From assembly GCA_030673355.1 (NCBI GenBank), contig DAOVJF010000046.1, forward strand, positions 1-11,030: a stretch of 11,030 nucleotides of DNA, read 5' to 3'. Shown here in pieces: positions 1 through 6,572 of the stretch (positions within the stretch are counted from its first letter, which is position 1; every line of letters starts with the position of its first letter). Source of the DNA: Planctomycetota bacterium. GTDB taxonomy: Bacteria; JAJVIF01; JAPKYR01. The position numbers and the translations under genes are program-made. The notes under the pieces are model-generated. The model did no database searches. It had not been told where the DNA came from and saw only the letters and a list, made by a program, of their open reading frames with translations.

Positions 1-1432
1 ACACACCAGGATTGTAAAACACCACGAACGGGTGATCCTGGGTTCCGGAATCGAATGGATCACCGTATGCACCATCGCCATCGAAATCCCAGTCCCAGCT
101 CACAATGCTAAAGCCATCCTCGTCCTGGTCGTACGATCCGGAAGCGTCGAATTCGAGCGTGTCACCGGCGTATAAGATTCCGGGGGTCTCAAGCGTCGCT
201 ACCGCGACAGGAGGAAGGTAGGGAATGTCGCCAAGGACTTCACAATCGAATCGGAAGAACGCGGTAAGTGGTCCGTCGGCCGACGGAATCTCTGGAAGCC
301 CGTTCTTGTAGTCGTATTCATTCGACTCGGCGATTACCCAGTAATAATGGTTCTGTGAGGTTGTCAGAGGACCTGCAGTAGCCTCAATATGCCACGTTGA
401 ATAATGATCCCCACCTGGCGAGGCATGTGCATCGAAATCAAACTCCACGATTCCGGGAAGCACACTTGATTCGATTTTTACAATGGGTGGTTGTTCTTCC
501 CAGGCGAAGATGTCGATGTCGAGAATCAGATCGCCGCCGGAACCTTCTTCCTCGTCGTACCAGATATCCGACGTCTGAGTGACGGAAACGGCGATAGCTT
601 CATCGCGGTGATATGGTGTATAGCCGCCGGGCGGGTTTGGTCCCTGTTCTTCCCAGCAGCAGACAACCGCGTATCCGAATTTCAACCCAATGCCATTGGG
701 GAGAAGCGGAAATTCAAGCTCCATCAGCCGTCCGTCAGCGGACTGGAATAAACCATCATTGTTGCTGCCCGATGTGAGAAATTCCCAGGCATCATCATCC
801 GGGTCAAGCCCCTTTGCATAATATTTATAGGGGTTCAGACGGGCATCACCTTTAAGGTTCTGGTACCCACCCGGAGCCCAACCGAATATTAACTCCGTGG
901 TGAATTCAGATGGATTGAACCAGCGAGAGAACCCGTCAGCATTTTTCATCCAGACGTCTTTGCCTTGAAGACCTACCCTCAGGTTCTCATAAGCCAGAGC
1001 GTCCGCACCGTTTCCTATCAGAACACCCATCAGGTCGTAGGTTAGATACTGGTTGATCCCCGGAAACGGGTGATAGATATGGAACTCGACATCCACACCG
1101 AGAAAAGTGGGATCGTCTTCATGGAGCACAATCGAGCTGAATGTGATCCCGTTCGGCGGGGCGACCATTAAGTTAAGGAAAGGAACGACGTTTACCGTGT
1201 AACTCGCGGTTCTATCCTCCACAGCCTCGAAAGTACCGGCTTCGATATCGAAGTAGATATCGTAGTAACCCATCAGGAAAGTATTCGTACCGGGTGTTGA
1301 GGAGTTAACGTGTGTAAGTCCGGGCTGCTCCCCGATTTCATTCGGCGCCATGGGGTTACTCCCACCGGATGAGCAGGAGATAAGCAAAACCATTACAATA
1401 ATTATTGCAGGAATAAAATTACCGTATTTCAT
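1..1432 (-). CDS. Predicted lipoprotein with unknown N-terminal module and PKD-like domain (3' end cut by window edge)
   Basis: This frame is open from an ATG at 1432 to the left edge, giving 477 codons with no stop, so the C-terminus is missing. A hydrophobic signal peptide (residues 5-19) ends in a lipobox, LISC, with the lipidated Cys at residue 20. Ser at +2 suggests an outer-membrane or surface lipoprotein if the cell is Gram-negative. Residues about 50-400 are collinear with the N-terminal part of the divergent gene at 1713. Shared motifs include NADGFSRWFNPSEFTT (from residue 164), LNPYKYYA, and GYAVVCCW with vicinal Cys258-Cys259. Residues from about 407 (PPVAVATL, then DASGSYD, then WDWDFDGDG) match the PKD-domain pattern, an Ig-like fold common in surface proteins. 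The start is supported by a good GGAGG site six bases upstream. The role is unknown; binding or adhesion at the cell surface is inference from the PKD domain and lipid anchor. Confidence 0.85.
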   Translation of the reverse strand, partial: MKYGNFIPAIIIVMVLLISCSSGGSNPMAPNEIGEQPGLTHVNSSTPGTNTFLMGYYDIYFDIEAGTFEAVEDRTASYTVNVVPFLNLMVAPPNGITFSSIVLHEDDPTFLGVDVEFHIYHPFPGINQYLTYDLMGVLIGNGADALAYENLRVGLQGKDVWMKNADGFSRWFNPSEFTTELIFGWAPGGYQNLKGDARLNPYKYYAKGLDPDDDAWEFLTSGSNNDGLFQSADGRLMELEFPLLPNGIGLKFGYAVVCCWEEQGPNPPGGYTPYHRDEAIAVSVTQTSDIWYDEEEGSGGDLILDIDIFAWEEQPPIVKIESSVLPGIVEFDFDAHASPGGDHYSTWHIEATAGPLTTSQNHYYWVIAESNEYDYKNGLPEIPSADGPLTAFFRFDCEVLGDIPYLPPVAVATLETPGILYAGDTLEFDASGSYDQDEDGFSIVSWDWDFDGDGAYGDPFDSGTQDHPFVVFYNPGV

Positions 1433-1438
1433 TTTTTG

Positions 1439-1443
1439 CCTCC
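1439..1443 (-). promoter_or_regulatory. Shine-Dalgarno site of the minus-strand lipoprotein gene
   Basis: GGAGG on the minus strand lies six bases before the ATG at 1432. It fixes that start and shows that this organism uses canonical Shine-Dalgarno initiation for at least some genes. Confidence 0.75.
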
Positions 1444-1508
1444 ACAGTCAGGAGTAGTAGTATCCAGAAACATATTACCAAATCCAAACAGGTAATTCAG
1501 CTGTCAAA

Positions 1509-1537
1509 TATATAATAACATATTTTTTCAACTTCAA
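1509..1537 (-). promoter_or_regulatory. Candidate sigma-70-type promoter for the minus-strand lipoprotein gene
   Basis: On the minus strand, TTGAAG (1537-1532) is followed by a 17-base spacer and TATATA (1514-1509). This predicts a start near 1502 and a leader of about 70 bases. The surroundings are strongly AT-rich, unlike the flanking genes. The same stretch also reads TATATTTG, which fits the TAnnTTTG -7 element known from Bacteroidetes, so the sigma class is not settled. I saw no equally good promoter pointing the other way for the gene at 1713; a TTGACG at 1650-1655 lacks a convincing -10 partner. Confidence 0.4.
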
Positions 1538-1700
1538 CAATATATCAGTAGCCGGGCGCCGTTTCAACTCCTCAGGATCATTAACCAATCCTTCCCTCAC
1601 AGGATAGTCATGAATATATTACTGCTTGTTCACCTTATTTAGTGTAAAATTGACGTTAATGATTATACCGATCAGATGTTCATACAAATTTCGGGTTATA

Positions 1701-1705
1701 AGGAG
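1701..1705 (+). promoter_or_regulatory. Shine-Dalgarno site that sets the start of the large lipoprotein gene
   Basis: AGGAG lies seven bases before the ATG at 1713. The open frame extends upstream to a possible TTG at 1626. However, only the 1713 start has this site and places the signal peptide at the N-terminus, so 1713 is preferred. Confidence 0.75.
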
Positions 1706-1712
1706 CTGGATC

Positions 1713-4700
1713 ATGTTCAGGAATCACACAGTATTTGTTGCCGTTATCCTGCTACTGGCTGTATTAATTTGCGGATGCGGTAAGGACCCTGCTTTACCAT
1801 CTGTGGACCCGGACCAGACATCCAATGCCCAGGACACGCCAGCAGATGGGCGAAACCATACGCTTCTTGGCTTGTACAACATAGTAATCGATACGGGAAC
1901 CTGGGAGATGGATGTCGTTCCGGTAAGGACAACCGACATCCATTTGAACCTGACCGGTGTGATGAACGCAACGTCAGGGATGTCAATAGCACTTGTACCA
2001 GCCGAGTGTGATTTCCCCACCGGCTTGATTGTATTCGACATGACCCTCACCCACCCGATTGCCGATGCGCTTCAGTTCACAGCATTCGATATGAGGGGAA
2101 TCATGATGACTCCCGGCTCACTCGTGGTTGACGATGTGACATTTGCCGACTTCGATGAAACCCGGGTTGAAAATGCCGATGGTTACTCACGCTGGTGGAA
2201 TCCTACAGAGTTTACCACCCAGGGGATTTTTGGTTATACGATAGGAAACATCGCGTACGGCCCGACCAGTGGGCTTACAGCCACTGTAAATCCATACAAG
2301 CTATTTGCAGACATCCTCTATCCCAACAGCAACCTGGGTCCTGTGGGAGCCGAGCCTCTCGACAGTCCGAAGGGACGCGCGGTTTTCTCATCGGGCGAAT
2401 CCAATACCCGACGATATTCGATGAGATTCGAAATGAATCCGGGTATCAATATTCTTTATGGGTACGCAATAGACTGCTGCTGGGATATACCAAACCCGAA
2501 CCCGCCTGATAATGTGCCGGCTGATTTCCCTTTTACCGCTAATAGCAACGAAGCTTTCAGGATCGCCTTTCCACCACCGGTCAGCTCTCTTTATTACGAT
2601 TCAGAATCGGGTTTGAGTGGTGGGGTTCTGCGATTTAATATTAATGTGCATGACTGGCAGGGCCTTGATACCGGGCTGATCCAAAATGAAATCGCGAGCA
2701 TCACTCTGAAATCTCCCGACCTTCTCACCTCTGACTATCTGCCGGTTTTTGTTGAGGAAGATGCTTACAGGGCAATTTACGCGGTAGACCTGACTGGGCT
2801 GGCGTACCCATCGAGGGCCGGGCTCAACCAGATTATCTGCGAAGTGGTTTCATCGGATGGAACGACGTACAAGCAGGCTGTCCCACCCGCACCGGAAATC
2901 CCGGTCTCCGCATACCACGTTTTGGGTGTTGAAGTAATCGATCCGGAATGTGACGCCGATACCAATAACGACTGGACAGAAGCCTCTCCGATTACACCCG
3001 GGGAACCGATCATCGACCAGTTATGTGGGACCACAGATTATAAAGACTTCTATCAATTTACAATCGACCCGGGATTTGAAATTACGGGCGATCTAAGATT
3101 ATTCATTGACATTGAGCCGACCAACCTTGGGATCTTCATCGACGATCAGACGATGGTGGCGGAAGACAATGTAAGTTCCGGAGTGGCAACGATAAACCTT
3201 GACGATCTCGATCTCCTTCCAGGGAGTTACTATGTCAGGGTTTGGACATCCAATACTTCCGATGTGGCTCCATATTTACTCGAAATGACAGGGGATTTTG
3301 TAGATGTGACACCTCTTGATCCTGTGGAGATTACTCCTGACGGGCTGTACTGTGATCCGTTGATTATTTATTATCACGAAAACCACCTGTACATGACGGG
3401 ATATGCCGCTACATGGGTCTATGACGTGACTGATCCATCCAATCCAACCCAGATCAGTGATAGCCCGATAAGGGTTACTACTGTCACCTGTTTTCAGTAT
3501 CCATACCTGTACTACCTTGAAAACGGGCCTGTCATGGGTGATGAGCAGGTTTCGATAATTGACTTTACAGATCCTACAAGCCCGGTGGAATATGTAGGGA
3601 TAATCACCTATCCGCAAATGAACACAGCTGGAATCCAAGTATATGCACCTTACCTCTATGTGACAGTCAACTCCAATGTCATCATCTATGATATCGGCAC
3701 ATCACCAACATCGCCAGTCGAGGTTAATACTATTGGTATTACCGGGGCAGGCCAGTTGCTGGAAGTCCTTGATCCGGACGGCCCCAATACCAGGTTAATT
3801 GTGGGAACCTGGAACGATATTTACAGTTTCAATATTGAAGATCCCTTGTTAATCAGTGCGACAGGATTCTATACCTTCCCATCAGGCGCACCCAGAGATC
3901 TTGATGTTCATGGTGAATACATTATCGCTTCAGTAGAAGAAGTGGGGGATGGATGGCTGTATGTTTTCCAGCAATATACAAACACGATTGGGTTCAAAGG
4001 ATCAGTGGATATTCCCGGTACTGGCAGGCACCTTGAAGTAAACTGGCCCTATGCTTATATAGGCGATGGCCCGGAAGGTATGACAATCTGCGACATGACA
4101 ACAACAACCAATCCATCGCATGTGTCGACAACGGGATTGATCGGCGATGGGATCGATCTGGCAATAAATGATGACTTTGTTTACATCATTCCCTGGAATG
4201 GGGGAATGCAGGTCATTGATGTCAGCATCCCTGTATCACCTGCACCGGTTGCCCGATTGCAGGTCATTAATGCATCAAATTCGTTTGTCCGGAAGGATGA
4301 ATACCTGATCGTGGCCGAAAGAGGCCAGGGATCTTTCGCCGCGATCAAGGTGCTGGATATTTCCAATCCGCCAAATTTCCAGTTTGCCTATGAAATGTAC
4401 CCGGGATTCAGGCCATCCAATTTAGCCATAAACGGCAACACCTTGCTTGCCAGCTGCCAGGACAAGAGCTGGGTAACCATGGATGTAACCGATCCGCAGA
4501 ATATTATTCCCAAGAGCCAGACTTTCGAAAGTGATTTCATATATGAACTCGCCGCCATGAACAATGCCGCATACATTCACATGAATGCGGTTGGGTACCC
4601 GATGAAAATTTACGATATCGCAGACCTTACGAGTCCAATTTATAAAAACACGATGTCCTTCGCCAATGGTGTCCGGGATATCAATTTTGTTGATAACTTA

Positions 4701-5135
4701 ATGTACATTGCGCAGGGGATAAATATCGATATTTTCTCTCTCACCAATCCCTTTTACCCCGCATTTATCGACACATACTCAGCCAATATAGGCGGTTACA
4801 TGGGTACTGTTATCAGGAATGATTTTCTCTATATTGTTGGCCAGAACTTCCTTGAGATAGCTGATATCAGTACCCCCTCTGCTCCGGTGTTTTTAGGATC
4901 TACAGCTTTACCTGAGCAAAATAATTTATTCTGGTACATTGCTGTTGAGGGACAGTTTGCTTATGTTGACGGGCCGGTTGAGAAACTATATTCGTGCTGG
5001 ATATACCCGCCGGACAGCCCCGCAGTCCTTGATGATTTCTACGATGAAGTAAGTCACAGCGGAAACGGTTTACTTGTGCACGAGGGAATACTGTATGAAG
5101 CCGGCGGCGGACTGCACATTTATGATCTTTATTGA
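1713..5135 (+). CDS. Large lipoprotein: unknown module, pre-peptidase C-terminal-like domain, about 14 LVIVD-type repeats
   Basis: The protein has 1140 residues from the ATG at 1713. A signal peptide (hydrophobic residues 6-19) ends at ICGC, with Cys22 as the likely lipidated residue. Residues about 45-400 are collinear with the divergent gene at 1432: NADGYSRWWNPTEFTT from residue 154, VNPYKLFA, and GYAIDCCW with Cys255-Cys256. Residues about 412-530 (CDADTNNDWTEASP, then DYKDFYQFTI, then LLPGSYYVRVWT) resemble the bacterial pre-peptidase C-terminal beta-sandwich found in exported proteins. Residues about 545-1140 are LVIVD-type repeats of about 40-45 residues with the pattern 'xxLYVxx-x-x-VxIYDVTDPxxPxxxx', which form beta-propellers. 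No protease or other catalytic motif is evident, so a surface binding or scaffold role is inferred. The gene is monocistronic by layout: divergent from its upstream neighbour and 134 bases from the next gene. The ligand is unknown. Confidence 0.9.
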   Translation: MFRNHTVFVAVILLLAVLICGCGKDPALPSVDPDQTSNAQDTPADGRNHTLLGLYNIVIDTGTWEMDVVPVRTTDIHLNLTGVMNATSGMSIALVPAECDFPTGLIVFDMTLTHPIADALQFTAFDMRGIMMTPGSLVVDDVTFADFDETRVENADGYSRWWNPTEFTTQGIFGYTIGNIAYGPTSGLTATVNPYKLFADILYPNSNLGPVGAEPLDSPKGRAVFSSGESNTRRYSMRFEMNPGINILYGYAIDCCWDIPNPNPPDNVPADFPFTANSNEAFRIAFPPPVSSLYYDSESGLSGGVLRFNINVHDWQGLDTGLIQNEIASITLKSPDLLTSDYLPVFVEEDAYRAIYAVDLTGLAYPSRAGLNQIICEVVSSDGTTYKQAVPPAPEIPVSAYHVLGVEVIDPECDADTNNDWTEASPITPGEPIIDQLCGTTDYKDFYQFTIDPGFEITGDLRLFIDIEPTNLGIFIDDQTMVAEDNVSSGVATINLDDLDLLPGSYYVRVWTSNTSDVAPYLLEMTGDFVDVTPLDPVEITPDGLYCDPLIIYYHENHLYMTGYAATWVYDVTDPSNPTQISDSPIRVTTVTCFQYPYLYYLENGPVMGDEQVSIIDFTDPTSPVEYVGIITYPQMNTAGIQVYAPYLYVTVNSNVIIYDIGTSPTSPVEVNTIGITGAGQLLEVLDPDGPNTRLIVGTWNDIYSFNIEDPLLISATGFYTFPSGAPRDLDVHGEYIIASVEEVGDGWLYVFQQYTNTIGFKGSVDIPGTGRHLEVNWPYAYIGDGPEGMTICDMTTTTNPSHVSTTGLIGDGIDLAINDDFVYIIPWNGGMQVIDVSIPVSPAPVARLQVINASNSFVRKDEYLIVAERGQGSFAAIKVLDISNPPNFQFAYEMYPGFRPSNLAINGNTLLASCQDKSWVTMDVTDPQNIIPKSQTFESDFIYELAAMNNAAYIHMNAVGYPMKIYDIADLTSPIYKNTMSFANGVRDINFVDNLMYIAQGINIDIFSLTNPFYPAFIDTYSANIGGYMGTVIRNDFLYIVGQNFLEIADISTPSAPVFLGSTALPEQNNLFWYIAVEGQFAYVDGPVEKLYSCWIYPPDSPAVLDDFYDEVSHSGNGLLVHEGILYEAGGGLHIYDLY
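3345..5132 (+). repeat. Protein repeat array: about 14 LVIVD-type propeller repeats
   Basis: Within the large lipoprotein I count 14 diverged copies of a unit built as (V/L/I)Y-(I/V), a short turn, (V/I)x(I/V)xD(I/V), then (D/N)P-x-x-P. Examples are VYDVTDPSNPTQ, IIDFTDPTSPVEY, IYDIGTSPTSPVEV, VIDVSIPVSPAPV, VLDISNPPNFQF, TMDVTDPQNIIP, IADISTPSAPVF and a terminal half-unit ending HIYDLY. The copies differ strongly at DNA level, so this is an old protein repeat and not a recent tandem duplication. Fourteen units would suit two seven-bladed propellers; the blade count is by eye and could be off by one or two. Confidence 0.7.
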
Positions 5136-5136
5136 G

Positions 5137-5161
5137 AATCCAATATTGCTGAAAATGGATT
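5137..5161 (+). terminator. Weak inverted repeat after the lipoprotein stop, possible transcript end
   Basis: AATCCA (5137-5142) and TGGATT (5156-5161) can pair around a 13-base loop directly after the TGA. There is no following T-run, so this is not a classic intrinsic terminator. It is listed only as the sole structure seen at this gene end. Confidence 0.2.
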
Positions 5162-5210
5162 GGTACCTCCTGATATATTTATAGTTATTTAAAAAAATCG
5201 ACTATGGTTC

Positions 5211-5239
5211 TTGCTCAATTGGTATCCAACATGTAGGAT
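5211..5239 (+). promoter_or_regulatory. Weak candidate promoter for the YchF-like gene
   Basis: TTGCTC (5211-5216), 17 bases, then TAGGAT (5234-5239) gives a partial sigma-70-like match, 3 of 6 and 4 of 6 positions. A GGAG at 5255-5258, 11 bases before the ATG at 5270, would serve as ribosome binding site. Confidence 0.2.
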
Positions 5240-5269
5240 TCCCATTTTTGTATTGGAGATTATTAATAT

Positions 5270-6349
5270 ATGAGAGTTGGAATAACAGGACTCGGGTATA
5301 GCGGAAAATCATCGCTCTTTCATACGCTCACCGAACAGGCCCCCGAGGCTCCGTCGGGAAAACCCCACCGGAGGCTCGGACGTGCCCTCGTTCCGGATGA
5401 ACGTGTTGAATATATCGCTCAAAATGAAAATGCACAGAAAAAAACTTACGCAGTGGTTAATTTTCTCGATCCCGATGGCTTTCCTCCAGAGTCAGGGAAA
5501 AGCCTGAATACCGAACTCCTGGCCATGATCAGGGGATGTGACATGATAGCACTGGTTATAAGGGCGTTTAAATCGCCATCGATAATGCATCCTCTTGGGT
5601 CGATTGATCCAATGAGAGATTTAATAAACTGTTTCAGCGACCTGGTCATCCAGGATCTCGCAGTACTTGAGGGGCGTTTTGAAAGGACGAGTAGATCGTA
5701 TAACGGGGGCGATAAGGACCTGAAACCGGAATTCGATACACTCGTAAAAGCAATCGCCAGTCTTGGGGATGATATGTTCCTGAGCCAGATTGAATGGTCG
5801 AAGCAGGAGACTGAAATTTTAACACGGTTTGAACCCCTGACACTTAAGTCCGGAATTGTAGTTTTGAATGTTGATGAGGATGCTGCATTCGGGAGAGGCG
5901 GTGTCGGTGTTCCACCCGATGTGAAGCAGTTATGTGAAAGTCGGGGATGGGGAGTCGGCGCAGTCCGTTTGTCAATTGAATCGGAAGTCATGGAAATTGA
6001 ACTGGATGAACGTAAAAGTTTCAGCCGGGAACTTGGGATTGCCGAGACTGTTCGTGACAGGTTTCTGGTTGCAGTTTATGAACGTCTTGGATTGTTGTCG
6101 TATTACACAGCCGGCCCGAAAGAAGCTGCAGCGAGAGCGATCCGTCGGGGAGACACTGCCTGGGACGCTGCGGGAAAAATTCATTCAGATATCCAGAGAG
6201 GATTTATCCGGGCCGAGGTAATGAGTTTCGATGACTATAAAGAGCATGGCAGTGAGGATGCAGTTAAAAGAGCAGGGAAATACCGTATAGAGAAGAAGGA
6301 ATACGTGGTCCAGGAAGGCGATATTTTCTTTTTCCGGTTTAACGTGTAA
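5270..6349 (+). CDS. Divergent YchF/OLA1-family P-loop NTPase with C-terminal TGS-like domain
   Basis: The protein has 359 residues, close to the usual YchF length of about 363. The N-terminus has a Walker A loop, GLGYSGKSS (Gly7 to Ser15, Lys13 binding phosphate). The G3 position reads DPDG (Asp67-Gly70), where canonical YchF has DIAG. The G4 position reads NVDE (Asn200-Glu203). This NxxE form replaces NKxD and underlies the ATP preference of characterised YchF/OLA1 proteins. From about residue 275 the C-terminus is very YchF-like (YYTAGPKEAAARAIRRG, then IHSDIQRGFIRAEV, then VQEGDIFFFRFNV), matching the DUF933/TGS region. Switch I is shortened and lacks the usual NYPFCTIEPN block, with SGKPHRRLGRALVPDERV in its place. 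Known YchF proteins bind ribosomes and are linked to stress responses. Because the G domain is so diverged, this may be a second, specialised paralogue and not the housekeeping copy. It does not neighbour pth, the frequent partner of ychF. Confidence 0.85.
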   Translation: MRVGITGLGYSGKSSLFHTLTEQAPEAPSGKPHRRLGRALVPDERVEYIAQNENAQKKTYAVVNFLDPDGFPPESGKSLNTELLAMIRGCDMIALVIRAFKSPSIMHPLGSIDPMRDLINCFSDLVIQDLAVLEGRFERTSRSYNGGDKDLKPEFDTLVKAIASLGDDMFLSQIEWSKQETEILTRFEPLTLKSGIVVLNVDEDAAFGRGGVGVPPDVKQLCESRGWGVGAVRLSIESEVMEIELDERKSFSRELGIAETVRDRFLVAVYERLGLLSYYTAGPKEAAARAIRRGDTAWDAAGKIHSDIQRGFIRAEVMSFDDYKEHGSEDAVKRAGKYRIEKKEYVVQEGDIFFFRFNV

Positions 6350-6361
6350 TAAAAGGTAAAT

Positions 6362-6407
6362 CCTTTATCTCCCCCTGCGACTGTGACTTATCGAATGGGG
6401 GGATAGG
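6362..6407 (+). terminator. G/C-tract stem-loop downstream of the YchF-like gene
   Basis: CCTTTATCTCCCCC (6362-6375) can pair with GGGGGGATAGG (6397-6407): three outer pairs, a two-base bulge, then eight pairs including one T-G wobble, closing a loop of about 22 bases. It begins 12 bases after the stop codon. The trailing sequence TTTATT is a poor U-tract, so it may be a weak terminator or an mRNA 3' end stabiliser. The rest of the gap to the helicase gene (6408-6560) shows no convincing gene. A 73-codon frame starting at a TTG (6412) overlaps the helicase start and looks spurious. Confidence 0.35.
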
Positions 6408-6560
6408 TTTATTGAAATCCCTCTTTAACTTGTTTCATACCAAAATTCTGGATGTTGGCTTGACTCAACATTTATTTCGTAAGATTATCTCGTCCCCTGG
6501 ATTTTCGGATTACCAGAGTAACAACCTTCGAGCCTTGTTTCATCAAGCCGTAAAAACAAT

Positions 6561-6566
6561 TATAAT
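6561..6566 (+). promoter_or_regulatory. Perfect -10 box placed for a leaderless helicase transcript
   Basis: TATAAT occupies -12 to -7 relative to the A of the helicase ATG at 6573, so transcription would begin at or next to the start codon. No Shine-Dalgarno is present; the bases between are CTCCTC. No good -35 sits at 16-18 bases; TTGTTT (6535-6540) is 20 bases away. The call rests on the consensus -10 and its spacing. Confidence 0.4.
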
Positions 6567-6572
6567 CTCCTC

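Noticed and set aside
397..751. Two short plus-strand frames (397-582 and 491-751) in the first 1.4 kb
   Set aside because: They lie antisense to a continuous 477-codon minus-strand frame with signal peptide, RBS and a paralogue, and show no protein-like features.
1650..1678. TTGACG at 1650-1655 as -35 of the large lipoprotein gene
   Set aside because: The -10 position at 17-18 bases reads CAGATG/AGATGT, which does not resemble a -10 box.
1626..1712. 29-residue N-terminal extension of the large lipoprotein from a TTG at 1626
   Set aside because: It would bury the signal peptide internally and lacks an RBS. The ATG at 1713 has AGGAG at seven bases.
5446..5991. 181-codon minus-strand frame opposite the YchF-like gene
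   Set aside because: It is antisense to a strongly conserved gene, and its composition is Ser/Arg/Thr-rich as typical of a shadow frame.
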